From a bacterium (GTDB lineage: Bacteria > Cyanobacteriota > Vampirovibrionia > Obscuribacterales > Obscuribacteraceae), in NCBI GenBank assembly GCA_016124935.1, contig WGMS01000011.1, forward strand, positions 1-64,000: 64,000 nt of DNA. Direction: 5' to 3'. Of the stretch, positions 8,299 to 17,324 are shown one piece after another. Positions within the stretch are counted from its first letter, which is position 1. The number at the start of each line of letters is the position of its first letter. The notes below the pieces were generated by a model. It was not told where the DNA came from, searched no databases, and worked only from the letters and a program-made list of their open reading frames with translations. A program made the position numbers and the translations under genes.

Positions 8299-9768
8299 TT
8301 AAGAGTCCTCCAGTATCCATGTGTCTTTGGTGCCGCCGCCCTGGCTGGAGTTGACTACATAAGAATCCTGGGCGAGAGCCACCCGGGTCAGGCCGCCGGG
8401 CAGGACCCTTGTATGTTGCCCGCTGATTATGTATGGTCTCAGGTCTACTCTTCTGGGCGCTGTTCCATTGTCCGTCCAGGTCGGACAGGTAGAGAGTTCC
8501 ACTAGAGGTTGGGCGATATAGCCCCGGGGATTTTTTTCTATCTGCCGGGCGAATTTTTGAATTTCGGCTTTTGTAGAACGGGGACCGATAAGCATGCCAT
8601 AGCCGCCCGATGCGTCCACCTCTTTTACTACCAGATCCTTGAGATTCTCGAGGACATACTTTCTATCTTTTTCCCGGTGACAGAGATAGGTCTCGACTTG
8701 AGAGATAATCGGCTCTTCGGATAGATAGTAGCGGATCATGTCGGGGACATAGGGATAGACCGCTTTGTCATCGGCAACACCGTTACCCAGCGCGTTGGCG
8801 AGGGTGACATTGCCTTCTCTATAGGCTCGATAGATGCCCGGCACTCCAAGCAAGCTGTCTTTGTTGAAGACTTCCGGATCTAAGTAAGCATCATCGATTC
8901 TTCTATAAATGACGTGGACTCGCTGGGGTCCGTAGGTGGTTTTGACATAGACTTTGTTGTCTCGGACAAAGAGGTCTGAACCCTGTACCAGTTCACAACC
9001 CATTCTTCTTGCCAGGAAGCTGTGTTCGAAATAGGCCGAATTATAAGGACCTGGGGTGAGGACCACCGCTCTTGTTTCTGAAGCGTCCACCGGAGACAGC
9101 TCGGTGAGCGCGTTTCGGAGCCAGTGTGGATAGTCTTCCACGTTTTTTATTTTGGCCCGGGCAAAAATGCGAGGGAAGACCCTTTTCATTATTGCCCGGT
9201 TCTCTAGAACATAAGAGACTCCCGATGGGGTGCGAAGATTGTCCTCGAGCACCACAAAGTTACCATCGGGACCACGAATCAGGTCGATGCCGGCGACATG
9301 GACATAGACACCGCCGGGGGGCATGATTCCACAGGCTTCTTTTAGATAGCCGCTCGATTGTTTGATCAGAAACTCCGGAACTACTTCGTCTTTGAGGATC
9401 TTTTGTTCGTGATAGATATCCTTCAAAAACATGTTCAGCGCCTGAATACGTTGAATCAGTCCGCGCTCGCACTTTTGCCATTCTTTGCCTGAAACCGCTC
9501 TTGGTATCAGGTCGAAGGGCATGATTTTTTCAACCCCCCTATCATCGGAATAAACAGAGAAGGTTATGCCGCCCAGCATAAAGGCCTCGTCGGCCAGCTG
9601 CTGGCGCAGGCGAAACTCGTGCTCGCCCAGATCATCCAGCAGTCTGGTCAAGCCTTTTAAGCCTGCTCTAGGGCTGTTCTGATCTTTGAAATACTCGTCG
9701 TAGGTCCCTTTTAGAGGAGAATATCCCGACAGAAGCGGACGCAGTAAATTTTGCTTTGTTGCAGCCAT
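8299..9768 (-). CDS. Circularly permuted type 2 ATP-grasp protein
   Basis: 489 residues matching the DUF404/DUF407 family: GTYDEYF near the N-terminus, a central [20 protein letters not shown] and [14 protein letters not shown], and a C-terminal [12 protein letters not shown]-grasp enzymes activate a carboxylate as acyl-phosphate and join it to an amine, so a peptide or isopeptide ligase is expected; the substrate is unknown. It is the first gene of a two-gene operon with alpha-E, and with the two transglutaminase genes nearby it could form a make-and-break pair for peptide tags. A candidate promoter lies 45-70 bases upstream. Family assignment is firm, biochemistry inferred. Confidence 0.92.
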   Translation of the reverse strand: MAATKQNLLRPLLSGYSPLKGTYDEYFKDQNSPRAGLKGLTRLLDDLGEHEFRLRQQLADEAFMLGGITFSVYSDDRGVEKIMPFDLIPRAVSGKEWQKCERGLIQRIQALNMFLKDIYHEQKILKDEVVPEFLIKQSSGYLKEACGIMPPGGVYVHVAGIDLIRGPDGNFVVLEDNLRTPSGVSYVLENRAIMKRVFPRIFARAKIKNVEDYPHWLRNALTELSPVDASETRAVVLTPGPYNSAYFEHSFLARRMGCELVQGSDLFVRDNKVYVKTTYGPQRVHVIYRRIDDAYLDPEVFNKDSLLGVPGIYRAYREGNVTLANALGNGVADDKAVYPYVPDMIRYYLSEEPIISQVETYLCHREKDRKYVLENLKDLVVKEVDASGGYGMLIGPRSTKAEIQKFARQIEKNPRGYIAQPLVELSTCPTWTDNGTAPRRVDLRPYIISGQHTRVLPGGLTRVALAQDSYVVNSSQGGGTKDTWILEDS

Positions 9769-9811
9769 GATTCAAGTCCGAGCGCGAACTAAAAAGTGGG
9801 AAGAGCCTATA

Positions 9812-9839
9812 ATTGTACATGAATCGACCATACTGTCAT
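9812..9839 (-). promoter_or_regulatory. Candidate sigma70-type promoter for the ATP-grasp/alpha-E operon
   Basis: On the minus strand ATGACA (9834-9839) and TACAAT (9812-9817) are separated by 16 bases, about 45 bases before the ATP-grasp start. Two mismatches in total to the consensus boxes. Confidence 0.4.
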
Positions 9840-10115
9840 ACTGTTAAGTAGTCTGCCGAAATTCAAAATCGCCGGGCATTAAATTTTGTTGCACTGGCAA
9901 GGTTCGCCAATGCTCCCTGTTTTTCTTTTGCGCCGGGCAATTTCAGGATCGCTTTAAGCAAGGGCCTCGGCGGCAGAGACCGATAGAAAAGGTCCGGGAG
10001 TTTCAGGCGGCTGGTATCGGATATGGCATCATGCATGTTTTGCTTCTAATGCGCTTTCAAGCTCATACCTTAAGATTTCTTTGTGCTGTAGCCTGCGCTT
10101 CCGAGTTCAACACGT

Positions 10116-10121
10116 TATAAT
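10116..10121 (+). promoter_or_regulatory. Consensus -10 box upstream of the 10276 gene
   Basis: A perfect TATAAT, but no good -35 box at 16-18 bases upstream. If used, the transcript has a leader of about 145 bases. Confidence 0.35.
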
Positions 10122-10275
10122 GAAAATCTTGGTCGCTTCCGAAGCGGCTCAACGAGAAGACACAGCAAGCATTTTGCCTGTTCCAGAGTTAAGCACTCCT
10201 TCTCGTAAGCGCGTTTGTAGCGTGTTGTTTGTTGTTTGTAGGTTGTCGAGAAGCTGCTGAGAAAACGGAGAACTT

Positions 10276-10854
10276 ATGTCTGAAGTAAATAAAATCGAAA
10301 TCCCGAATCAAAATGGTGAAATTATCGCCGAGTTGACCATGCCCGAGGATTGGGAGAGTGGCATCAAGCCACCGAGACCGGGTTATTTGTGGATTTCGAA
10401 GTTTTTTACTTCTCATAAGGACGAGAGAGTCGGAGTCTGTCTCCGCGATCCTGCCAAGAAGACCTATCACTATCTGGAAACGCAGAAGAATCCTTTCTTG
10501 GAACTTCTCAGAAGACCTCCCCACGAACTCAACGACGACGAGTTCCTTGCTGTTCATCTGCTTCTAGAACAAGTGGGCTGGCCCGGTCGCTTCAAGCGTG
10601 ACTATGCCAGGACCGTCGGTCTCGATTCGGGCAATGTTCTCGAGATTCAAGGTCTCTGGGTACAAGAGAACATCAAAGCGCGGGGTATCATTGTCGATGT
10701 CACTCTCGATAGCGGCAATTTTGTTCAGGAAGTCTGGTTTGTTGCTCCGCCTGAGGTCTTTGAAGATTACATCGAAGACGCCGAGCAGATCTTTGGCTCC
10801 TTGAAGTGGTCTCAGAATGCCGAGAACCTCAAAGAAGCTGCTCTTTCCAACTAG
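10276..10854 (+). CDS. Hypothetical cytoplasmic protein, 192 aa
   Basis: I do not recognise the family. The protein is acidic, has no signal peptide or membrane segment, and mixes strands and helices (RPGYLWISKFFTS; NDDEFLAVHLLLEQVGWP). It has a clean ATG with GGAGAA six bases upstream. It is probably monocistronic: a long untranslated region precedes it, and the next gene starts 134 bases later behind its own strong ribosome-binding site. That gap holds the inverted arms AGCCGAC and GTCGGCT (about 10884-10940), with no T-run. Confidence 0.7.
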   Translation: MSEVNKIEIPNQNGEIIAELTMPEDWESGIKPPRPGYLWISKFFTSHKDERVGVCLRDPAKKTYHYLETQKNPFLELLRRPPHELNDDEFLAVHLLLEQVGWPGRFKRDYARTVGLDSGNVLEIQGLWVQENIKARGIIVDVTLDSGNFVQEVWFVAPPEVFEDYIEDAEQIFGSLKWSQNAENLKEAALSN

Positions 10855-10988
10855 TTAAAGCCAACTTTCATAGCATAGCCAGAGCCGACTGATCCCGGCC
10901 GAATTGAACAGATTCTCAGGGGCGGTCGGCTTCAGTCTGCTATATTAACCCTCTCTCATTACTTGTTCTGAGGAGACCGGAGGTCCAT

Positions 10989-11354
10989 ATGTTCAGGAAG
11001 AAGCTAACCGAAGTTGCCGTAGAGTCAGTGACCGAGTATCTGGAAGAGAAGCTGGAGTATTTGAAAACTCTTGATCTCGATAAGGATGGGCAGAAGGATG
11101 TCGACCAGATCACCGAGATAGTCAAGCGGTGTGGCAATGCTGTCAAGGATGTCCTGGATACCACCGATTTTGCCAAGATGGCAACAGGGCTGGAGCAGAT
11201 TATCACTGGAACGGAGATGATTGGGAAGTCTTTCGATCCGGATAAGGTGAAAGTTTTCGCCAACGAATTCAAGGTAGGAGCCACCAAACTGGGAGAACTT
11301 ACTCAGCTTGGAATTACAGAAGTCAAAAATCATCAGAAGAATCAGAATTCTTGA
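10989..11354 (+). CDS. Small helical protein with an EF-hand-like loop
   Basis: 121 residues, almost all predicted amphipathic helix. Residues 29-40 read DLDKDGQKDVDQ, with acidic residues at EF-hand positions 1, 3, 5 and 9 and Gly at 6; the last position is Gln instead of Glu, so calcium binding would be weak if real. A strong ribosome-binding site (GGAGG) precedes the ATG. It lies directly before an exported hypothetical protein, whose frame is open from the base after this stop. No known family recognised. Confidence 0.7.
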   Translation: MFRKKLTEVAVESVTEYLEEKLEYLKTLDLDKDGQKDVDQITEIVKRCGNAVKDVLDTTDFAKMATGLEQIITGTEMIGKSFDPDKVKVFANEFKVGATKLGELTQLGITEVKNHQKNQNS

Positions 11355-11429
11355 TTGCGGTATCGGGGTCTCTTCGAGATCCTCTATAATTTCGGTAGTA
11401 GAGCTTACTTCTTCTCGGTGGCATATTTG

Positions 11430-12557
11430 GTGAAGAATTCGTTGTTCAGCCGCTTTTCCTTTTTATTGCTTGGCTGTCTTCTGACATTTGTGTGCAATGC
11501 CGCACCGCTTCAAGCGGCGGACACAGATGATGATGCGGGCCCTATAAAATCGCCCAGTCGTCTTCTGACCCCTGATGCGCTCAAGGGCCTTGGACCGACT
11601 GAAGCCTATTTGAAAATCCATCAATTCATTATGCAGGCAGACAAGCTGGATCAATTCAAGCCGGTGCTCTCCAGAGAAGCGATTGATAAAGCCAACCGGG
11701 GCTGGATCAGTACCAAACTGGAGAGCGAAAACCGGGTCAGCCCCGAGGTGATGGAAGAGCAGATTTTCAAGATCATGAAGATGATGATGTATCCGCGGGT
11801 GAAGATAACCAGCGAGCAGGTAGAGGGAGACAAGGCGGTACTACAGGCAGTGCCTCTTTCCACCAATCAGCTGGATGATGTCCGCGGAGGATTCGATGAT
11901 GGGGATGTAGACCGCTCTATATCGGCATCGTCAAGTTCGGGCTCGGGGACCGGCAGTGACGAAGAAGACAAAGATGCGACGACTTCGACCACCGGTGTTA
12001 TTCATATGCGCCTGGAAGACGGTGTCTGGAAGCATCATCGCGAAAACTGGCATAGTAGAGCCGGAATCTCCGGTCAAGGTAGCAAGGACGCCGCGGCTAA
12101 AAGCGATGAGCTGCGCGAGTGGTGTGCCGGCGCCAGAACCGCCAAAATAGCCAATGCGGCTGTTTCCGGCAAACTAAAGGGGATTCCGTTCAAAGCCAGT
12201 TCCTTTATATATGATAGTTTCGTCAGTACGCTCAGTATGGAGGCCGCGGTCGGTAAAACCGCGGCACTTCCTGCCCAGGTGACTATCTTTCTTTTTAACG
12301 ATAATAAATTGCCTTATGGAACGAAACTGCTTTCGCCGGGGAAGCCGACCAATCTACCTCATATCCACTTGCGTTTTGGCGGAGAAGGCAAAAGCGGTAT
12401 GAAAACCAAGAGCTATACGGCAGCCGACCGTTATGGAATGAGGTTGGAGTTCGATCCGCTCAAACAGAAGGGTAAGATATCCGGCAGGATAGTGCTGAGA
12501 ATCCCCGATCAGGAGAGAAGTGAAGTCACAGGTATTTTTAATGCTTCCATTCGTTAA
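11430..12557 (+). CDS. Exported hypothetical protein with Ser/Gly-rich linker
   Basis: About 375 residues from the GTG chosen here, which gives a normal signal peptide: basic VKNSLFSR, a hydrophobic core ending LLTFVCNA, and a type I peptidase site near LQAA-DTD. A start at the TTG at 11355 would put 25 extra residues before the signal. The N-terminal half is helical. A low-complexity Ser/Gly/Asp/Thr linker lies around residues 165-190, and the C-terminal half is predicted beta-rich. No family recognised. Probably periplasmic or secreted. Confidence 0.65.
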   Translation: MKNSLFSRFSFLLLGCLLTFVCNAAPLQAADTDDDAGPIKSPSRLLTPDALKGLGPTEAYLKIHQFIMQADKLDQFKPVLSREAIDKANRGWISTKLESENRVSPEVMEEQIFKIMKMMMYPRVKITSEQVEGDKAVLQAVPLSTNQLDDVRGGFDDGDVDRSISASSSSGSGTGSDEEDKDATTSTTGVIHMRLEDGVWKHHRENWHSRAGISGQGSKDAAAKSDELREWCAGARTAKIANAAVSGKLKGIPFKASSFIYDSFVSTLSMEAAVGKTAALPAQVTIFLFNDNKLPYGTKLLSPGKPTNLPHIHLRFGGEGKSGMKTKSYTAADRYGMRLEFDPLKQKGKISGRIVLRIPDQERSEVTGIFNASIR

Positions 12558-12641
12558 ATTAGCGATTTAATTTTGAACTTTTTCAAATTCTGTTCGTTAT
12601 TAGAGATTGTAGGTCGAAGAGAAAAAGGGAGGCATGGCTTT

Positions 12642-14291
12642 ATGATCATCGGACCCTCGGGATCAAGACAACTATCAAGAAGGTCTCTGGCCCGGGCATT
12701 ATTTATGGCTTTTCTGCTTTTCCCTATGGTCTGCGGCCCCGGCATGGCCGGTGGGGAAAGCGCCAATGCAGAGGCGGGCAACTCTGCGCGGGATAGAGCC
12801 CGGCACCTGCTCAATCGTATAGCTTACGGTCCACGACCCGGCGAAATAGATATGGTGGTCCGCAAAGGCACTGCCCGCTATATCGCCGAGCAACTGGAGC
12901 CTGCTTCTATCAAACAACCTCCCGCCCTCGAACAGCTGGTCGCTAAAAGTCCCGCTCTTACAATGACTCCCGGTCAGCTTTTCATGAACTATGGCAGAAA
13001 GCCGGTGATGCTGGCGGCTGGTCTCAAGAACGAAGCCACCGCATCGAAAGAAGCCAGGGAAAATATCCAGAAACAGATTCGGCAAAATTACATGACCATG
13101 TACCAGCAGATAACCGATGCCCGGTTGATGCGGGCTGTTTACAGTCCCAGGCAGCTGGAAGAAGTTTTGACAGAGTTCTGGTTCAACCACTTCAATGTCT
13201 CTTTCGATAAGGGGCTCGATCATATCTGGGTCGGCGCCTACGAAGAGAGTGCCATACGCCCTCATGTCCTGGGCAAATTCAGAGACCTTCTCAACTCCAC
13301 CTCCCATCATGCCGCTATGTTGTTCTATCTGGACAACTGGCAAAACACAACTGATAAGCCTCTTAAGAACAACAATAATGATAAGCGCCCAGGTCGCTTC
13401 AGCGGCATCAACGAAAACTATGCCAGGGAGCTGATGGAGCTCCATACCCTGGGGGTGGACGGCGGGTACAGCCAGGCAGATGTGGTGGCTCTGGCGCGCA
13501 TCCTCACCGGTCATGGTCTGGTCAATCGTGGTGGCGCCCGCATGAACATCAATACGAATATGAACATGAACATGAACAGAGCTGGCTCTGGTAGCCAGAA
13601 TGCTCTGACCAGTGTGAGCGGTTATCAATTTGATCGTCGCCGTCATGATTTTTCCGATAAGCAATTTCTTGGTACGGTGATAAAAGGAGAGGGGCAGGGC
13701 GAACTTGATAAAGCGCTCGATCTGCTCGCTCGCCATCCTGCCACAGCCAGGCATATCTCTTTCAAGCTGGCGCAGTATTTTGTGTCGGATAAGCCTCCCC
13801 AGGCCTTAGTAGAGCGGATGGCGGCTAAGTTTCGCAGCACCGACGGCGATATCAAAGAGGTTTTGAAAGTGCTCTTCGCCAGCAAAGAGTTCTGGGACGG
13901 CTCCGCCGTGGCAAGCAAGTACAAAAGCCCCTATCGCTATGTCGTCTCCAGTTTGCGGGCGACGGACTCGGTGGTCAAACAATCTAGACCGATTATCGGA
14001 TTTCTTCAAATTCAAGGAATGCCCCTCTATAAATGTCTGACTCCGGATGGCTATAAATACACGGAAGAGGCCTGGCTCAATCCAGGCGGACTTCTCCAGA
14101 GAATAGAATTCGCCACCGCTCTTGGATCGGGTAGGCATCAAGCGGCTCGACCCCGCCAGACCGGTACGGAGTTGCTTGTGGACATCGCCGGTATTGCAGG
14201 AGCATCCAAAACAGGTCAGGTGATTACGAACTCCCATGAACGTCTCAAGACAGCCCTGGTTCTGGGTAGTCCTGAGTTCATGATGTATTAG
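12642..14291 (+). CDS. DUF1800 protein, exported (first cassette)
   Basis: About 549 residues. The DUF1800 family signature is clear: RHLLNRIAYGPRPGEID at the start of the mature part, LTEFWFNHFNVS, NENYARELMELHTLGVDGGY and a C-terminal HERLKTALVLGSPEF. An N-terminal segment with SRRSLARALF followed by a hydrophobic stretch indicates export. The ATG at 12642 has GGGAGG nine bases upstream and is preferred to the TTG at 12573. Biochemical role unknown; DUF1800 genes are normally followed by a DUF1501 gene, as here after 25 bases. An Asn/Met-rich insertion (MNMNMN) sits at about residues 300-312, encoded by a slippage-prone ATGAAC repeat. Confidence 0.9.
   Translation: MIIGPSGSRQLSRRSLARALFMAFLLFPMVCGPGMAGGESANAEAGNSARDRARHLLNRIAYGPRPGEIDMVVRKGTARYIAEQLEPASIKQPPALEQLVAKSPALTMTPGQLFMNYGRKPVMLAAGLKNEATASKEARENIQKQIRQNYMTMYQQITDARLMRAVYSPRQLEEVLTEFWFNHFNVSFDKGLDHIWVGAYEESAIRPHVLGKFRDLLNSTSHHAAMLFYLDNWQNTTDKPLKNNNNDKRPGRFSGINENYARELMELHTLGVDGGYSQADVVALARILTGHGLVNRGGARMNINTNMNMNMNRAGSGSQNALTSVSGYQFDRRRHDFSDKQFLGTVIKGEGQGELDKALDLLARHPATARHISFKLAQYFVSDKPPQALVERMAAKFRSTDGDIKEVLKVLFASKEFWDGSAVASKYKSPYRYVVSSLRATDSVVKQSRPIIGFLQIQGMPLYKCLTPDGYKYTEEAWLNPGGLLQRIEFATALGSGRHQAARPRQTGTELLVDIAGIAGASKTGQVITNSHERLKTALVLGSPEFMMY
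13560..13577 (+). repeat. ATGAAC hexamer repeat inside the DUF1800 gene
   Basis: Three perfect tandem copies of ATGAAC, preceded by diverged copies from 13542, encode a Met/Asn run in a surface-type insertion. It is in frame and looks like slipped-strand expansion. Confidence 0.75.
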
Positions 14292-14316
14292 GCAGTCGAG
14301 ATAGAGGTAGTACCAG

Positions 14317-15570
14317 ATGGATAGAAGAGAATTTCTGAAAACTTCGGCGGTGGTATCACTGTCCTGTCTCGTTCCCGGTCTGTCCGGCTGGGCTTATTCT
14401 CCAGCTGTTGCTGCCGGTGGTGGCGGCAAGAGCGGTTCGCGCAAACTGATTGTGGTTTTTCTCAGGGGAGCCGCCGACGGTTTGAATATCGTGGTGCCCT
14501 ATGCAGATCAAGACTACTATCGGGCGCGGCCGACAATAGCCGTCAATCAGCCCGGCAAGCCGGATGGCTGTATCGACCTTGACGGAACTTTCGGTCTTCA
14601 TCCGGTGCTAAAGCCTCTGGTAAGCCGCTGGAAAGAGGGCTCCCTGGCTTTTATCCATGCATCGGGCTCGCCGGATGCCACCAGATCCCATTTCGATGCC
14701 CAGGACTACATGGAGTCAGGCAGACCCGGGGTGAAAACCGCCAGCTCCGGCTGGCTCAATCGAATGTTGCAGATTCTCCCCGATAACCATTCGCCTATAA
14801 GAGCCATAAATGTAGGCTCGACCATGCCGAGAATACTCCAGGGTCCTGCATCGGTGGCAAGTTATGAGCCCAAGCGGGGCGGACGCCCATCGGTCATGGA
14901 CAGACCATTTGTCGCATCGGCTTTCGCCGGTATGTATGAAGGGCGTAAAGACGCTCTTGGAGAAGCCTTTCGCGAAGGGGTGGAGGGCCATAATACCCTC
15001 AAGGAGAAACTGGCGGAAGAGATGATAGCGGCGGATAAGGGTGCGCCCAATGTCGGCAACTTCAAAGGTTTCGGTCAGCAACTGGGCAGTATCTTTGGCA
15101 AGGACCGCAACACCCAGATAGCATTTCTAGCGCTTGGCGGTTGGGATACCCATGTCAACCAGGGGGCGGGCCGCGGTCAGCTTGCCAATAAACTGTCGGT
15201 GCTCGGTCAGGGTCTTGCCGATCTTGCCAACGGACTTGGTTCTCAATACAAAGATACCGTGATCATGGTTGTCTCGGAGTTCGGCCGGACGGTCAAAGAG
15301 AACGGCAATGGTGGAACCGATCACGGTCATGGCAATGTGATCTGGATGATGGGCGGACCGGTTCGGGGCGGCAAAGTCTATGGCGATTGGCGCGGTCTTG
15401 ACGAGAAGAATCTTTTCGAGGGCAGGGATCTGCCTGTTGTTGTGGACTTTCGTGAAGTGATTGCGACGGTGGCTTCCAATCATCTCAATCTATCCAGCCA
15501 GGAAGTTGCCAGGCTGTTGCCCGGTTACGCCCTTCCCAGTCGAAAACATACCTCTGATATTATCGTCTGA
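14317..15570 (+). CDS. DUF1501 protein with Tat signal (first cassette)
   Basis: 417 residues. The N-terminus MDRREFLKTSAVVSLSC is a complete twin-arginine signal with a hydrophobic core ending near PAVAA. The mature part carries the DUF1501 hallmarks: VVFLRGAADGLNIVVPY, DYYRARPTI, HFDAQDYMESG, LALGGWDTHVNQG and SEFGRTVKENG followed by TDHGHG. The family belongs to the alkaline-phosphatase/sulfatase fold group, and the Asp/His clusters suggest metal binding. It forms an operon with the DUF1800 gene before it. Export in folded form through Tat fits a metalloprotein; the substrate is unknown. Confidence 0.92.
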   Translation: MDRREFLKTSAVVSLSCLVPGLSGWAYSPAVAAGGGGKSGSRKLIVVFLRGAADGLNIVVPYADQDYYRARPTIAVNQPGKPDGCIDLDGTFGLHPVLKPLVSRWKEGSLAFIHASGSPDATRSHFDAQDYMESGRPGVKTASSGWLNRMLQILPDNHSPIRAINVGSTMPRILQGPASVASYEPKRGGRPSVMDRPFVASAFAGMYEGRKDALGEAFREGVEGHNTLKEKLAEEMIAADKGAPNVGNFKGFGQQLGSIFGKDRNTQIAFLALGGWDTHVNQGAGRGQLANKLSVLGQGLADLANGLGSQYKDTVIMVVSEFGRTVKENGNGGTDHGHGNVIWMMGGPVRGGKVYGDWRGLDEKNLFEGRDLPVVVDFREVIATVASNHLNLSSQEVARLLPGYALPSRKHTSDIIV

Positions 15571-15623
15571 GCGGGCTCCAGAGTGTAAAATGGATTTTTT
15601 TACTCCCTGGAAGAAGATTTGAC

Positions 15624-16613
15624 ATGATTTCGATAAAGTTGCTGGCTCGGTATTCCCTCATTATAAATGCGGTTCTTTTTTCTCTTGCTGTTCTGCCTGC
15701 TACGGCAGCTCCGGAGACTGCCGAAAAAGCCAGTGTTCTCGAGAAGGTCAAGAACACTAGAGTGGGACTCATGCCTCCTGCCGGATTCAAGCCTTCACCG
15801 CTTTTCAATGGATTTATTCTCGATGAGAAGCACGCGTCGATAATGGTCACAGAGTTGCCGGCGCCGGCTGAAAAGATGATTGAAGGCTTCACCGCCGAGA
15901 ATCTCGCCAAGAAGAACATGGAGCTTCTGGGTAAGGAATCCGTCAAAGTGGCCGGTGCTGACATGGAGGGGCAACTTTTGCATGTTAAGCAGAAGGTTGC
16001 CGGAGTCTCATTTGAAAAGTGGATCACTATATTCGGTGACGATAAAAGCGCCGTGTTGGTAGTGGCCGCTTTTCCCGAAGGTACAGAGGAAGATGTCTCG
16101 GCCGCGTTGAAAAAGAGCGTCAGCAACATTGAGTGGGACGCGAAGTTTGAGCTTGATCAAACTTCCGGGCTCAATTTCCAAATCGAGCCGGCCGGACCTC
16201 TGAAGCTTGCCCGGCGCATTCAGAACATGCTTCTCTTCACGGAAGAAGGCAAATTTCCTGCCAAGAGCGCCAGCGATCCTATTTTTATAGTCGGGCAATC
16301 TTTTGCCAATCCGCATATCCCCGACCGCGAGAAGTTCTGTGTTGATCGAATAAAGCAGATGACCGGTCTATCCGATTTCAGTGACCTGCATGTTGTCTCT
16401 CTGGGTAGCGACAGCAAAGATGATGCTGACGGGTTCGAAGTGGTTGCCCAGGCAGTCGATTCCAAAAGCGGAGACAAGATATTCATCTACCAGGTGATTC
16501 ACTTCGCTTCCGATTCGTATTACATCCAGCAGGGCATGGTGACCGAGAATCGCAGAAAAGAGCTGGAGCCTGTTTTCAGAAAGATGGCAGGTAGCTTCAA
16601 ACCCAAGTCCTAA
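15624..16613 (+). CDS. Exported hypothetical protein, 329 aa
   Basis: A signal peptide (basic ISIKLLARY, hydrophobic core, site near ATA-APE) precedes a mature part that looks like two related alpha/beta halves of about 140 residues (residues 45-165 and 195-325), each with a segment resembling a membrane-associated lipid- or stress-response fold. I do not recognise a named family. It starts 53 bases after the DUF1501 gene on the same strand and could be the third gene of that operon. Confidence 0.7.
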   Translation: MISIKLLARYSLIINAVLFSLAVLPATAAPETAEKASVLEKVKNTRVGLMPPAGFKPSPLFNGFILDEKHASIMVTELPAPAEKMIEGFTAENLAKKNMELLGKESVKVAGADMEGQLLHVKQKVAGVSFEKWITIFGDDKSAVLVVAAFPEGTEEDVSAALKKSVSNIEWDAKFELDQTSGLNFQIEPAGPLKLARRIQNMLLFTEEGKFPAKSASDPIFIVGQSFANPHIPDREKFCVDRIKQMTGLSDFSDLHVVSLGSDSKDDADGFEVVAQAVDSKSGDKIFIYQVIHFASDSYYIQQGMVTENRRKELEPVFRKMAGSFKPKS

Positions 16614-16632
16614 ATCTATAACTGTCAGCTCA

Positions 16633-17319
16633 ATGGAAACCATCTGTCCTAATCCGAAATGTGAGCATCGGTTCTCTCTGGAAGAGCCGCAATTCAATTC
16701 GGATAAGCGCAATCACTTTCATGGAGTCTGTCCAAATTGCGGTATCCAGGCCAGTTTCAGGACCATGGAGGCGCTTTCCGTAATTGATAATGTCTATTTG
16801 AAGCGCAAAGAGCGTGGCGGTCTTTGCGGTGGTCCAGAATTGCATGGGGTGCCCAGGCTATCCGTACTGGTCGAGGATGTGAGAAGTCTCTGGAATGTGG
16901 GCTCTATCTTTCGCACTGCCGATGGTGCCGGTTTCGACCGCATTTATCTATCCGGTATCTCCGGTTCTCCACCACGTAAAGAGATCGAGAAGGTCAGCCT
17001 CGGTGCGGAGAATACCGTAAACTGGATTTACGAGAAGAATCCTCTGGTGGCGATCGACGCTCTCAAGAGCGAGGGGGTAGAAATTGTCGGTCTTGAAGTC
17101 AGCAACGACAGTCGTCTGCTCACTGAGGCACTGGCTGACAAAAGCCTTTCGGTGCCGCTCTGTCTCGTACTCGGCAATGAAGTCTCAGGTCTTTCTCCCC
17201 AGGTGCTCTCTTCTTGCTCCTCGGTTTGCCACCTGCCTATGAGAGGCTTCAAAGAGTCCCTCAATGTGGCAGTCGCCTTTGGTATCGCCGCCTATGCCCT
17301 GGCCGAAGCGCTTTCTTGA
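16633..17319 (+). CDS. SpoU/TrmH-family RNA 2'-O-methyltransferase with N-terminal zinc ribbon
   Basis: 228 residues. Residues 5-38 form a zinc ribbon (CPNPKC and CPNCG). From residue 75 comes a SpoU-type SPOUT domain with all three motifs: NVGSIFRTADGAGF (motif 1, containing the catalytic Arg), LVLGNEVSGLS (motif 2) and LPMRGFKESLNVAVAFGI (motif 3, the knotted cofactor site). These enzymes transfer a methyl group from S-adenosylmethionine to a ribose 2'-OH of tRNA or rRNA. The zinc ribbon may help bind RNA; which nucleotide is modified cannot be told. Confidence 0.9.
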   Translation: METICPNPKCEHRFSLEEPQFNSDKRNHFHGVCPNCGIQASFRTMEALSVIDNVYLKRKERGGLCGGPELHGVPRLSVLVEDVRSLWNVGSIFRTADGAGFDRIYLSGISGSPPRKEIEKVSLGAENTVNWIYEKNPLVAIDALKSEGVEIVGLEVSNDSRLLTEALADKSLSVPLCLVLGNEVSGLSPQVLSSCSSVCHLPMRGFKESLNVAVAFGIAAYALAEALS

Positions 17320-17324
17320 AGCTG

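Larger units (their letters stand above)
9769..10275. other. 507-bp gene-free stretch between divergent genes
   Basis: Apart from the candidate minus-strand promoter near 9812-9839 and a consensus -10 box at 10116-10121 I see no ORF with a ribosome-binding site, RNA gene or repeat here. The length fits a long 5' leader for the downstream plus-strand gene (about 145 bases from the -10 box to its ATG). Confidence 0.5.

Noticed and set aside
12634-12645. Minimal ORF ATG-GCT-TTA-TGA overlapping the DUF1800 start, and a similar ATG-CGT-TGA at 44585 before the LOG gene
   Set aside because: Two or three codons are expected by chance near ribosome-binding sites; no other sign of regulation.
12699-13754. 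351-codon minus-strand ORF inside the first DUF1800 gene
   Set aside because: Fully opposite a gene with strong family signatures; composition fits a reverse-strand shadow.
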